Assembly: GCA_903995005.1 (NCBI GenBank)
Contig: CAJEZV010000007.1
Location: forward strand, 1-46,442
Source: an uncultured beta proteobacterium
Lineage (GTDB): Bacteria > Pseudomonadota > Gammaproteobacteria > Burkholderiales > Burkholderiaceae
Direction: 5' to 3'
Length of the DNA stretch: 46,442 bases
The translations under genes and the position numbers were made by a program. Of the stretch, positions 9,625 to 16,643 are shown piece after piece; the stretch's first letter is position 1; the number at the start of each line of letters is the position of its first letter. The notes below the pieces were generated by a model that searched no databases, had not been told where the DNA came from, and saw nothing but the letters and a program-made list of their open reading frames with translations.

Positions 9625-10131
9625 CTATTCATTTGCGACACCCCTTAAACCCAACTAGAGATTTATGTTGCAGCGCAATATCTAAAAAACATGGGTCATC
9701 CTAAGAAGGTTCTTATATCAAGTCAAGAATAAAGAAAGTGATTTCAATAACTTTTTGATCTCGAAATACGGGATCTCCCGCATAAGCCATCTCATTTTCT
9801 TATTTAATCTATTGATATCAATCACTTATAAAAGTTAAGAGTCACTAATTTCATACTGTAAAAAAATGGCCAAATTCAGACTTTTTTACGATTTGAGATA
9901 AAAAAATGGCTTCAAAAACCATACATCTAGTGTTTGATGGCGCCTCAGTTTCTACCGGTAGTAGCAGGAGGAAATTGTTGAAAGGCATGATTGTTAAAGC
10001 ATTGCTGATTCATTTCAGTCAGGTTAAGGCATGCCGAACCTTCTCTTGAGGGCAAATTCTTATTAGCTACATGGCTAGCTTTGGTCAAAAATGCGCGGGG
10101 GTATGTATAGCTGGTCCTAAACTTACATCCT
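9625..10131. other. 507-nt intergenic region with one possible small ORF
   Basis: This gap separates the divergent transglycosylase and nuclease genes. The part next to the transglycosylase is AT-rich and probably holds its promoter. On the plus strand a small open frame runs from ATG 9906 to TGA 10049 (47 codons). It contains a consensus Shine-Dalgarno AGGAGG at 9966-9971, with in-frame TTG codons 4 and 7 bases later and an ATG at 9987. Either a peptide of about 20-25 residues is translated there, or the match is chance. I see no RNA gene. Confidence 0.3.
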
Positions 10132-11157
10132 ATGAAAAGTCTTCGTCAGTTTCTTGCCCTGGCAGTCCTAGTTGGTCTTCTAAACCCACTGAGCGCTTTT
10201 GCCTTATTCGAGGATTGCAAGGATCTATTTCCAGGACAAAAAATCCCGAGCACCCAGCAAGCGGGGCGTGACCTCTGCTTTGATAGCTTTGCGATCTATT
10301 ACTCGCCCTCTGATAAGAAGCCCATCTATACAGTAGAGAAATTGAGTCGAGAGCAGTTATTGGTCCCTCACCCTAAAAGAAGTAACCGATTTTACGAAGA
10401 AGCTAGGTTGCCATTGAACGAGCGCTCGCTTCTTTCAGACTATCGCGGGAGTGGTTATGACCGTGGTCATAACGCGCCAGCTGGCGACATGACCAATGAG
10501 CGTTCGATGGCTCAGTCCTTCTCGTTAGCAAACATGATGCCGCAAGCTAGACAAAACAATCAGGGGATTTGGGCGAAGAATGTTGAAGAGCCAACCAGAC
10601 TTTATGTGAAAAGAGCAACGAACGATGTTTATGTCTTCACCGGATCAACTGGTAATAGCGGGAGCATCGGCAGTAGTCGCGTCACCATTCCAAGTCATTT
10701 ATACAAACTGGTTTATGACCCAGGTAAAAATTTGGCATGGGCTTATTGGATTGAGAACACCAATGAGGCCACCATGAATCCACCGATCTCTTATCAGGAT
10801 TTAATTCAGAAAACAGGGATTGATTTTCAGCTTCCACTTAATTCAGGTCCCGCTATATCTAAAGCAACGCCCTCAGAAGCTAAGCCAGGTATGGCTATGA
10901 TGGGGGGCTGGTACCCCATATTCTTTGATGATTATTCATCCACCAAGGTAGATCAACTTATCAATCACATTCAAGAAGGTCGGGTAGCGAGTATTGAGAT
11001 TCAATACGACCGTAATAGTGATTTAGCTAAAAAAATTGCGGCACAAATTGAATTACAGAGCACGATTACACCAGGCCTCTTACAAAGCAGTCCGCCAGAC
11101 TCCGCAACAGTGACTTACGAACGAAACCGAGTTACCGCAATCGTTCGATCCAAATAA
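10132..11157 (+). CDS. Secreted DNA/RNA non-specific endonuclease (NUC1 family)
   Basis: A 341-residue protein with a signal peptide (residues 1-24, ending LSAFA). The beta-beta-alpha metal nuclease core has the signature DRGH at residues 110-113 (His113 is the expected general base) and the Mg-binding asparagine in QARQNNQGIWAKNVE (Asn142/143). Serratia-type enzymes of this family cut single- and double-stranded DNA and RNA. It should act in the periplasm or outside the cell, for example in nutrient scavenging. The protein is longer than the minimal nuclease: about 90 residues after GMAMMGGWYPIFFDD form an extra C-terminal part I do not recognise. It ends one base before the convergent DUF3820 gene. 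Confidence 0.9.
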   Translation: MKSLRQFLALAVLVGLLNPLSAFALFEDCKDLFPGQKIPSTQQAGRDLCFDSFAIYYSPSDKKPIYTVEKLSREQLLVPHPKRSNRFYEEARLPLNERSLLSDYRGSGYDRGHNAPAGDMTNERSMAQSFSLANMMPQARQNNQGIWAKNVEEPTRLYVKRATNDVYVFTGSTGNSGSIGSSRVTIPSHLYKLVYDPGKNLAWAYWIENTNEATMNPPISYQDLIQKTGIDFQLPLNSGPAISKATPSEAKPGMAMMGGWYPIFFDDYSSTKVDQLINHIQEGRVASIEIQYDRNSDLAKKIAAQIELQSTITPGLLQSSPPDSATVTYERNRVTAIVRSK

Positions 11158-11439
11158 TCAAGACTTGGCTTTTAAGCCATGGACCTGCTGTATAGGAGTC
11201 AAGAGTCCGCGTAGGCCATTGTGATCTAGGGTGTGCATTAGCTCCAGCAATGCACCAAGTTCTCCCTTTGGAAATCCCTCTCTCGCAAACCAGGCTAAAT
11301 AATTTCCTGGCAAGTCTGCCAGAGCACGTCCAGCATGTTTGCCGTAAGGCATTTTCATTAAAACGAGTTTTTCAAGGGCGTCTGTATTCACTAAAGAAAT
11401 CTTACAAGCAAAAACGATAAACCTCACAAGTAACGCCAT
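11158..11439 (-). CDS. DUF3820 family protein
   Basis: A small protein matching the DUF3820 family: MPYGKHAGRALADLPGNYLAWFAREGFPKGELG is the family's central motif. Up to 93 residues are open. Relatives usually begin about ten residues before the MPYGK block, so the true start may be GTG 11391 (77 residues) rather than 11439; neither has a strong ribosome site. The biochemical role is unknown. Its upstream region faces the Fur boxes at 11,465-11,511, so iron control in both directions is possible but not shown. Confidence 0.82.
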   Translation of the reverse strand: MALLVRFIVFACKISLVNTDALEKLVLMKMPYGKHAGRALADLPGNYLAWFAREGFPKGELGALLELMHTLDHNGLRGLLTPIQQVHGLKAKS

Positions 11440-11464
11440 TTATTGCAAGCTGGTCATTTTTCTA

Positions 11465-11483
11465 TTTGAGAATCATTCTCATT
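11465..11483 (+). promoter_or_regulatory. Fur box 1, overlapping the -35 element
   Basis: TTTGAGAATCATTCTCATT is a near-perfect Fur site: a 13-base palindrome GAGAATCATTCTC with AT flanks, matching the GATAATGATAATCATTATC pattern. It covers a candidate -35 (TTGAGA, 11466-11471) that is followed after 18 bases by TATATT (11490-11495). Iron-loaded Fur bound here would block transcription of the operon at 11,544-14,259. Confidence 0.85.
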
Positions 11484-11492
11484 TGATGTTAT

Positions 11493-11511
11493 ATTGAGAA
11501 CAATTCTCATT
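11493..11511 (+). promoter_or_regulatory. Fur box 2, overlapping the predicted transcription start
   Basis: ATTGAGAACAATTCTCATT is a second palindromic Fur site (GAGAA-CAA-TTCTC), centred 28 bases after the first and just downstream of the candidate -10 element. Two sites at this spacing predict tight iron repression. Confidence 0.85.
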
Positions 11512-11543
11512 TAGACTTTTTCAACCACTCACCTGATACGACC

Positions 11544-12458
11544 ATGAAAATCACCATCAAAAGACTGATTGCCTTTAGCTTCATCATCGTAAGCGCCCTT
11601 CATTTCTCTTTTGCCAATGCCGGCGAAGGAGTATTCGGCTGGATCTATACGCTAGATCTTCAGCCCAAAGGTAAGTTGGAGTTTGAACAGCGCCTACAGC
11701 TCAATCAACAACAGGCAGCTGGAACTTATGAGGCATGGACTGCTCGATCAGAATTGGAATATGGTTTAAGCAATGATTTACAGGTTGCCGGCTATATCAA
11801 TTCGTATTACACAAATGCCAGTCAGAACTACACCAATCCTGAGGCCTGCGGGGAGGATGCCACCTGTACCGGTGGCTATGCAGTGCCCTCTTCACATGAT
11901 CCAGCCACACCTTACAGAAAGAGTGGCATTGAAGGAGGATCGCTCGAAGCGATTTATAGACTCACCAATCCAGTGACATCACCCGTGGGTATTGGCTTTT
12001 ACCTCGAGCCCACCTGGGGCAGAAATAAAGATGAACTTGAAGCAAGACTTTTATTGCAATCCAACTTTATTGATGACCGTTTAGTGGTTGCTGGCAACGT
12101 TGTAGTAGCAAATGAACGCTTGAAGTTTATTGAGAACGGCAACGTCCCTGAATCTATGCTGGATTTTTTAGTAGGTGCAAGCTACCGCTTTGCGCCAAAG
12201 TGGTCTGCGGGGGTAGAGGCTCGTTTTCATAACGATTACTCAGAACTCAATCTGCGCAACCAAGTACAACGCGCTACCTTTGTGGGTCCTAATATGCACT
12301 ACGCAGCTAAAGACTGGTGGGTAACTGGCGCCTGGCGCTATCAGCTAGCTGGTGGTAACTGTATGGGTGGTGGCGAAGCCGAATGCTCAAACGCTAGGGT
12401 CTGGGATAGTCACACCGTCAATGAATTCATTCTCAAAGTTGGTTTTCCACTGAACTAA
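11544..12458 (+). CDS. Predicted outer-membrane beta-barrel protein (DUF6662-like)
   Basis: A 304-residue exported protein with a clear signal peptide (residues 1-26, cut after FANA). The mature part alternates hydrophobic and polar residues in many short strands (ELEYGLSNDLQVAGYINSYY, LVVAGNVVVANERL, VGASYRFAPKWSAGVEARFHNDY), as in outer-membrane barrels. It resembles the family I know as DUF6662. Two cysteine pairs sit in predicted loops (near residues 94-101 and 272-280). It is first in the Fur-controlled operon, upstream of a flavoprotein, a flavin transferase and a membrane heme-like protein. That context suggests a surface channel or scaffold for the iron-related redox system; the function is inferred. 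Confidence 0.75.
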   Translation: MKITIKRLIAFSFIIVSALHFSFANAGEGVFGWIYTLDLQPKGKLEFEQRLQLNQQQAAGTYEAWTARSELEYGLSNDLQVAGYINSYYTNASQNYTNPEACGEDATCTGGYAVPSSHDPATPYRKSGIEGGSLEAIYRLTNPVTSPVGIGFYLEPTWGRNKDELEARLLLQSNFIDDRLVVAGNVVVANERLKFIENGNVPESMLDFLVGASYRFAPKWSAGVEARFHNDYSELNLRNQVQRATFVGPNMHYAAKDWWVTGAWRYQLAGGNCMGGGEAECSNARVWDSHTVNEFILKVGFPLN

Positions 12459-12473
12459 AGATAGAGACATCAA

Positions 12474-13007
12474 ATGAACTGGAAACCCAACCCTTTTGCA
12501 ATTGTTGGCTTAGCAATGGTAAGCATGCCGATTATTGCTCAGGCAAAAATTTATGTGACAGTGGATCAGGTGCAGAAAATTCTGTTCCCCAATAAGCAAC
12601 TCACAAAAGCCCCCATCATCATTACCGATGATCTCCAAGAAAGAATGCGGGTAGCCTCTAGTATTCGCCACCCCTTTCAAGGAGATCGGATCTGGAAAGC
12701 ATCTGATGGCAGCTGGCTCATTGTTGATGAAGTGGTCGGCAAACACGAAATGATTACCTATGCCGTGGGGATCTCTCCCAACGGAAGTATTTTAGGTATT
12801 GAGATTTTGGAATATGTTGAGTCTTATGGCTATGAGGTAGCAGAAGCTCAGTGGCGCAAACAATTTTTTGGTAAGTCGGCGAAGGACCCTATCAAACTCA
12901 ATCAAGATATCCAGAATATTGGTGGTGCGACCCTTTCTTGTAAACATCTTACCGATGGAGTGAAGCGAGTAGCAGTTTTGTATGACTTAGCTTTAAAGGC
13001 TAAATGA
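12474..13007 (+). CDS. Exported FMN-binding domain protein with flavinylation motif
   Basis: A 177-residue protein with a signal peptide or N-terminal anchor (residues 8-24, ending IIAQA). It carries an FMN_bind domain: the YAVGISPNGSILGIEILEY strand pair and, near the C terminus, DIQNIGGATLSCKHLTDGVK. GGAT(L)S at residues 150-155 matches the ApbE acceptor motif (S/G)GAT, with Thr153 the expected site of covalent FMN attachment. Such domains (NqrC, RnfG, FmnB) carry electrons outside the cytoplasm. It lies 15 nt after the barrel gene, and its stop overlaps the ApbE start (ATGA), so carrier and modifying enzyme are made together. An electron carrier for ferric reduction is the best inference. 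Confidence 0.88.
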   Translation: MNWKPNPFAIVGLAMVSMPIIAQAKIYVTVDQVQKILFPNKQLTKAPIIITDDLQERMRVASSIRHPFQGDRIWKASDGSWLIVDEVVGKHEMITYAVGISPNGSILGIEILEYVESYGYEVAEAQWRKQFFGKSAKDPIKLNQDIQNIGGATLSCKHLTDGVKRVAVLYDLALKAK

Positions 13008-13822
13008 CCGTCCGCTGCCAAGCCCTTTTGGGAACATTTATAGAAATCACTATCGATCAAGAAGGTGATGAAGCAATCAATAAAGCATTTACTACGGTAG
13101 GGCAAGTTCAACACTTGATGAGTTTTTATGATCCATTAAGTGAGCTCAATCAAATTAATCGCTGGGCTCATCAAGTATCCCTGGTAGTTCACCCCTGGAC
13201 CGCTGAAATCATCAAAATTGCCCAAGAAATTTATCAGCAATCAAATGGCTTATTTAATTGCGGTATTGGGCATCGACTTGTTGTGGCCGGCTTATTACCT
13301 CGCCATCTTGATCTATCTCAATATGAGCTAGGCGGCATAGAAGATATTCACTTTATAGACCCACAAACCTTAAGAGCCTCTAAGCCCGTATGCCTAGATC
13401 TCGGCGGGATTGCCAAAGGGTTTGCAGTCGATAAGGCTGTTGAGAGTTTGCTGGCAAGCGGCATTCAATCGGGCTGCGTGAATGCAGGAGGTGATCTGCG
13501 GGTATTTGGAACAGTAAGGCCAGTGCAAATTCGAAACCCAAGCCGCCCAAACCACTTAATTGATATTGGCTCCCTACAAAATGGGGCTATCGCTACAAGT
13601 GGCTTGTACTTTTCTAATCGCGATCAAGAACAAAGCCATATCATCAACCCCTTTGCAAAAGATGAATCTGATGCACATCTCCATTTCTCAGGCTCGTATT
13701 CCGTCTTAGCGAATGAATGTGTCTATGCAGACGCCCTTACCAAGGTACTTGCACTCTCAGGCCTGCAAGATCATGCTTGCTTTACCCACTTTTCAGCCAA
13801 GACCATCAAGATTGCCGCATGA
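13004..13822 (+). CDS. apbE: FAD:protein FMN transferase (ApbE family)
   Basis: A 272-residue ApbE protein that attaches FMN from FAD to Thr/Ser of target flavoproteins. Conserved blocks are the N-terminal LLGTF and the MSFYDPLSELNQIN region (residues 39-52), LDLGGIAKGFAVDKAV (131-146), NAGGDLRVFG (160-169) and a late CVYADALTKVLAL (Mg site). Unlike many ApbE proteins, it begins directly at the catalytic fold with no signal peptide or lipobox, so it is predicted to be cytoplasmic. Its start overlaps the stop of the FMN-binding gene by ATGA, and its own stop overlaps the next start the same way. The partner is almost certainly the upstream FMN-binding protein. Confidence 0.93.
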   Translation: MTVRCQALLGTFIEITIDQEGDEAINKAFTTVGQVQHLMSFYDPLSELNQINRWAHQVSLVVHPWTAEIIKIAQEIYQQSNGLFNCGIGHRLVVAGLLPRHLDLSQYELGGIEDIHFIDPQTLRASKPVCLDLGGIAKGFAVDKAVESLLASGIQSGCVNAGGDLRVFGTVRPVQIRNPSRPNHLIDIGSLQNGAIATSGLYFSNRDQEQSHIINPFAKDESDAHLHFSGSYSVLANECVYADALTKVLALSGLQDHACFTHFSAKTIKIAA

Positions 13823-14259
13823 GTCGCTTAGGAAAAATGCCTAGCTGGCAAAGATCATTTGTCGTAATCAGCATGCTTGCTTGCTCAATGAGTGGGAGCC
13901 TATATTTACTTGGCCATGAGTTTCAGGTTCAAAGATCAGCTTTAGGAAATCACCATATTCTGGCTGTGCATGGAGTCTTGGCGATGATCGCGATCCTTGC
14001 TCTAGGCTCAGTTCTGCCGTTTCACCTGAAGGCTGGACTTAAATCTAAAAAGAAATGGTTCAGTGGATTTGGCCAGCTGAGTTTCTTAGTGGCATTACTG
14101 TTTACCGGAGCCTTACTGTATTACGGGCCTGTAGAAATTCGTGAAGGCGTAGTGATGACCCATTGGGTTCTGGGAGTTTTATTTTTTATCGTTTTCCTAT
14201 TCCATTCACTTTTGCCACTAAACATTAGACTTACCGACAAACAAAAAGGGATGCCCTAG
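13819..14259 (+). CDS. Four-helix membrane protein with two His pairs, possible b-type cytochrome
   Basis: A 146-residue protein starting at the ATG that overlaps the apbE stop. A longer open frame upstream (from 13717) runs inside apbE and is rejected. Four hydrophobic segments lie at about residues 13-32, 46-68, 84-102 and 114-134. Segments 2 and 4 each hold two histidines near their opposite ends (His51/His69 and His115/His129), with spacings of 18 and 14. This is the layout expected for two stacked b hemes held between two helices. I infer a diheme cytochrome b that passes electrons from the cytoplasm or quinone pool to the exported flavoprotein. It does not match a family I can name with confidence; DUF4405-like proteins are similar in outline. 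Confidence 0.65.
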   Translation: MSRLGKMPSWQRSFVVISMLACSMSGSLYLLGHEFQVQRSALGNHHILAVHGVLAMIAILALGSVLPFHLKAGLKSKKKWFSGFGQLSFLVALLFTGALLYYGPVEIREGVVMTHWVLGVLFFIVFLFHSLLPLNIRLTDKQKGMP

Positions 14260-14266
14260 GCATCCC
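14241..14266 (-). terminator. Terminator of the sulfide-response operon, overlapping the convergent gene
   Basis: GGGATGCC-CTA-GGCATCCC (14248-14266) forms an 8-bp GC-rich stem. On the minus strand it is followed by TTTTTGTTT (14247-14239), a good rho-independent terminator 22 nt beyond the DUF2892 stop. The hairpin includes the last codons and stop of the plus-strand gene ending at 14259. Confidence 0.75.
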
Positions 14267-14287
14267 TCTGACAAAGCTCTACTACTT

Positions 14288-14500
14288 TTACTTACTGCAA
14301 GAACCCTTATTGCAAGATGTGCCACAAGAGTTGATACCCAACAAAGGATAGGCTGGGCAGAAACGAAATAATCCTGTTGCCAAAGGAATGAACCCTAACC
14401 ATCCCCACATCCCAATCATATTGGTAGCAGTAAGCACCACCAATAATGCGCCTACTGAAATTCTTAAAATACGGTCAATACCGCCGACGTTACATTCCAT
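14288..14500 (-). CDS. DUF2892 family membrane protein (YgaP-like transmembrane domain)
   Basis: A 70-residue protein. I place the start at ATG 14500, which has an AGAAGGGA ribosome site 6 bases upstream, rather than the longer open frame from 14527. It begins MECNVGGIDRILRISVGALL, the standard DUF2892 opening, with two membrane segments (about 12-30 and 34-50) and the conserved RFCPAYPLLGINSCG block ending in a cysteine-rich tail (four Cys in about 20 residues). DUF2892 domains form the membrane part of the rhodanese YgaP and are common in sulfide-detoxification operons. The role here is probably sulfur-species handling at the membrane. Confidence 0.85.
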   Translation of the reverse strand: MECNVGGIDRILRISVGALLVVLTATNMIGMWGWLGFIPLATGLFRFCPAYPLLGINSCGTSCNKGSCSK

Positions 14501-14539
14501 AGTAAATCCCTTCTTTTGATAAAACATTCACCAAATCGT

Positions 14540-14857
14540 TTACTTCTTGCAAAAGTGCTTATATAGCAAGCCCATAACTGCTACTGCTACCTGACTGGCA
14601 AGCGTGTAGTAAATTTGTTTTCCATCTCTACGAGTCTTCACTAACTTTTCTTTTCGTAACACTGTTAGCTGTTGTGAGAGTGTTGGTTGATGAATATCTA
14701 GAGCAGACTCTAGCTCACCAACACATTTTTCACCTTGGGCAATCTCACACAAGAGCATCATGCGATCTCGGTTTGAAAGGACTTTCATGAGTTTGCAAGC
14801 ATCTTCCGCAGAAGCCTGCATTTTTTTGAGTTCTGCTTTTGAAATCAGCATCTTCAT
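14540..14857 (-). CDS. ArsR-family repressor, BigR/SqrR persulfide-sensor type
   Basis: A 105-residue winged-helix repressor. The recognition region HQPTLSQQLTVLRKEKLV lies at residues 56-73 and the wing TRRDGKQIYYTL at 75-86. Cys37 (MLLCEI) and Cys103 (KHFCKK) occupy the positions of the reactive cysteine pair of SqrR/BigR (Cys41/Cys107 in SqrR). In those proteins the pair forms a tetrasulfide bridge with reactive sulfur and releases DNA. The metal-binding cluster of classic ArsR/SmtB proteins (CxC) is absent. It starts one base after the stop of the persulfide dioxygenase-like gene, so it is co-transcribed with it and probably autoregulatory through the AT-rich site at 15,759-15,796. Confidence 0.87.
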   Translation of the reverse strand: MKMLISKAELKKMQASAEDACKLMKVLSNRDRMMLLCEIAQGEKCVGELESALDIHQPTLSQQLTVLRKEKLVKTRRDGKQIYYTLASQVAVAVMGLLYKHFCKK

Positions 14858-14858
14858 A

Positions 14859-15731
14859 TCAGATAGTATTCAGTGGGATTTTGAGATAGGACTTACCATT
14901 CGCCTCAGGCTCAGGAAAATGGCCCGCACGAATATTGACCTGGATCGATGGCAGGATCAGATGAGGCACGTCTAAAGTAGCATCGCGCTTACTACGCATT
15001 TGTACAAATGCATCTTCCGTAATGCCATCATGCACATGAATATTGCTTTGCTTTTCTTTGCCCACAGTAGTTAGATGAGCTACTGGTCGATTAGTTGGTG
15101 GGTAATCGTGGCACATATAAAGCTTGGTTTCATGAGGATAGGCTAAGATTTTCTGAATCGATTGATATAAAGCCTTAGCATCTCCACCTGGGAAATCACA
15201 GCGTGCTGTGCCAACATCCGGCATAAATAAGGTATCACCTACAAATAAGACATCACCAATCTCATAGGCCATACAAGCTGGGGTGTGACCCGGGACATAT
15301 ATTGCCTTTAAAGATAGGTCACCAAAAGTCAGTGATTCACCATCACTCAGTAAGTGATCAAACTGCGAGCCATCAACTACAAAGCGCTCATCTAAATTGA
15401 AGATTCCCTTAAAAACATTCTGCACATGAGTAATGTGATCACCAATCACAATCTTACCGCCAAGCTTGCTTTGTAAATACGGGGCGGCTGTGAGATGGTC
15501 TGCATGCGCGTGGGTTTCCAATATCCAGACTAGCTGTAACTTTTTCCCAGTAATAAATTGAACGACCTCATCTGCAGATTTAGTGGTAGTTCGACCCGAC
15601 TTAGAGTCATAGTTCAGAACAGAGTCAATCACTACACAAGCACTACCCTCACCCGCATACACTACATAGGTAAAAGTCCAGGTTTCTGGATCAAAAAAGG
15701 CTTTAATGTCAGCGTTTACTTTTGGGTTCAC
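14859..15731 (-). CDS. blh: Blh-type MBL-fold hydrolase / persulfide dioxygenase
   Basis: A 290-residue MBL-fold protein of the Blh/ETHE1 type found with BigR. Metal and active-site residues are His74, His76, Asp78, His79 (HAHADHLTAAP), then PGHTPACMAYEIGDVLFVGDTLF and MCHDYPP. The tail with LILPSIQVNIRAGHFP and the final KIPL is typical of the Blh subgroup. These enzymes oxidise glutathione persulfide to sulfite and glutathione. Translation starts at GTG 15731 behind an AGGAAG ribosome site. It is first in the operon with the ArsR repressor and the DUF2892 protein. The sulfite produced could be removed by the divergent TauE/SafE exporter. Confidence 0.88.
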   Translation of the reverse strand: MNPKVNADIKAFFDPETWTFTYVVYAGEGSACVVIDSVLNYDSKSGRTTTKSADEVVQFITGKKLQLVWILETHAHADHLTAAPYLQSKLGGKIVIGDHITHVQNVFKGIFNLDERFVVDGSQFDHLLSDGESLTFGDLSLKAIYVPGHTPACMAYEIGDVLFVGDTLFMPDVGTARCDFPGGDAKALYQSIQKILAYPHETKLYMCHDYPPTNRPVAHLTTVGKEKQSNIHVHDGITEDAFVQMRSKRDATLDVPHLILPSIQVNIRAGHFPEPEANGKSYLKIPLNTI

Positions 15732-15758
15732 AATGGTCTTCCTATGATTGCACTAGGT

Positions 15759-15797
15759 AATTAATATATATATTTATATATTATCTTAATATAAAAT
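15759..15797. promoter_or_regulatory. AT-rich palindromic operator candidate for the BigR-like repressor
   Basis: The 74-nt gap between the divergent persulfide-dioxygenase and TauE genes holds an almost pure A/T stretch with overlapping inverted repeats (AATTAATATATATATTTA, TATATTATCTTAATATAA). BigR-type repressors are known to bind AT-rich palindromes. The position would let one repressor control both directions. Exact operator bases cannot be fixed by eye. Confidence 0.5.
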
Positions 15798-15805
15798 AAA
15801 TTGCA

Positions 15806-16627
15806 ATGGATTACTCAATATTGATCAGCCCGGCCCTAGGGATACTTGTAGGCTTTCTCATGGGACTTACAGGGGCTGGTGGCGGGATTTTGTCTGTCCC
15901 ATTACTCGTTTTTGCCCTGCACTTATCGGTAGCAGAGGCTGCGCCGATCGCTTTATCTGCCATAGCACTTGCTGCTGGCGGTGGCGCACTATTGGGACTG
16001 AAAAACAAAACATTGAGATACAAGGCTGCTGGGTTTATGGCGACCTTTGGATTGCTGCTATCGCCAGTAGGCCTTTGGTTGGCTCAACGAGTGCCCAATA
16101 GCCCGCTATTAATTCTTTTTAGCTGCACGCTCTTTTATTCTGCCATCAATCTATACAGACAATCTAGTAGAGAAATTTTGGGTACTGCTGATGTAAATAG
16201 AAAACCTCCACCATGTTTATTGAATCCCTCCATTGGCAAGCTGGCCTGGAATATTCCCTGTGCAAGAGCTCTAATGCTATCGGGTGGTTTAGCAGGATTT
16301 CTATCTGGGCTTCTGGGTGTTGGGGGTGGCTTTGTCATTGTTCCTGCACTCAAGCGCTATACCGATCTACCGGTGCAACCTATTGTTGCTACCTCATTAG
16401 GGGTGCTCGCTGTAATCTCAACTGGTAGCGCTGTATTTTCTGCTGCTGCCGGCAATCTTGATCTACTCGTTGCAGTGCCATTCTCCTTAGGTGCTCTGGG
16501 CGGCCTTTTGCTTGGTGGATCCTTGGGGAAAAAAATCAGTGGGCCACGGTTACAGCAGATTTTTGCAGTGCTAACGTTTGTAGTAGCTATTAGCCTCATG
16601 GTCAAGGGCATCAAAAGCTACTACTAA
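15806..16627 (+). CDS. TauE/SafE family sulfite exporter
   Basis: A 273-residue membrane protein with about eight segments and an internal duplication, typical of TauE/SafE. The glycine-rich motif LMGLTGAGGGILSVPLLV near residue 20 recurs as LSGLLGVGGGFVIVPAL near residue 175. The family exports sulfite or sulfoacetate-type anions. It is divergent from the blh/arsR/DUF2892 operon and shares its AT-rich control region. This supports export of sulfite made during persulfide oxidation and fits known bigR-type loci. Confidence 0.9.
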   Translation: MDYSILISPALGILVGFLMGLTGAGGGILSVPLLVFALHLSVAEAAPIALSAIALAAGGGALLGLKNKTLRYKAAGFMATFGLLLSPVGLWLAQRVPNSPLLILFSCTLFYSAINLYRQSSREILGTADVNRKPPPCLLNPSIGKLAWNIPCARALMLSGGLAGFLSGLLGVGGGFVIVPALKRYTDLPVQPIVATSLGVLAVISTGSAVFSAAAGNLDLLVAVPFSLGALGGLLLGGSLGKKISGPRLQQIFAVLTFVVAISLMVKGIKSYY

Positions 16628-16643
16628 GCAATGAAAATATTGA

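Noticed and set aside
10071-10271. 66-codon frame overlapping the nuclease start
   Set aside because: It overlaps the signal-peptide region of the nuclease in another frame and lacks a ribosome site; the nuclease frame is clearly coding.
13717-14259. Longer 180-codon version of the last Fur-operon gene
   Set aside because: The extra N-terminal part lies wholly inside apbE, has poor residue composition for the family, and the ATG at 13819 overlaps the apbE stop in the same way as the other genes of the operon.
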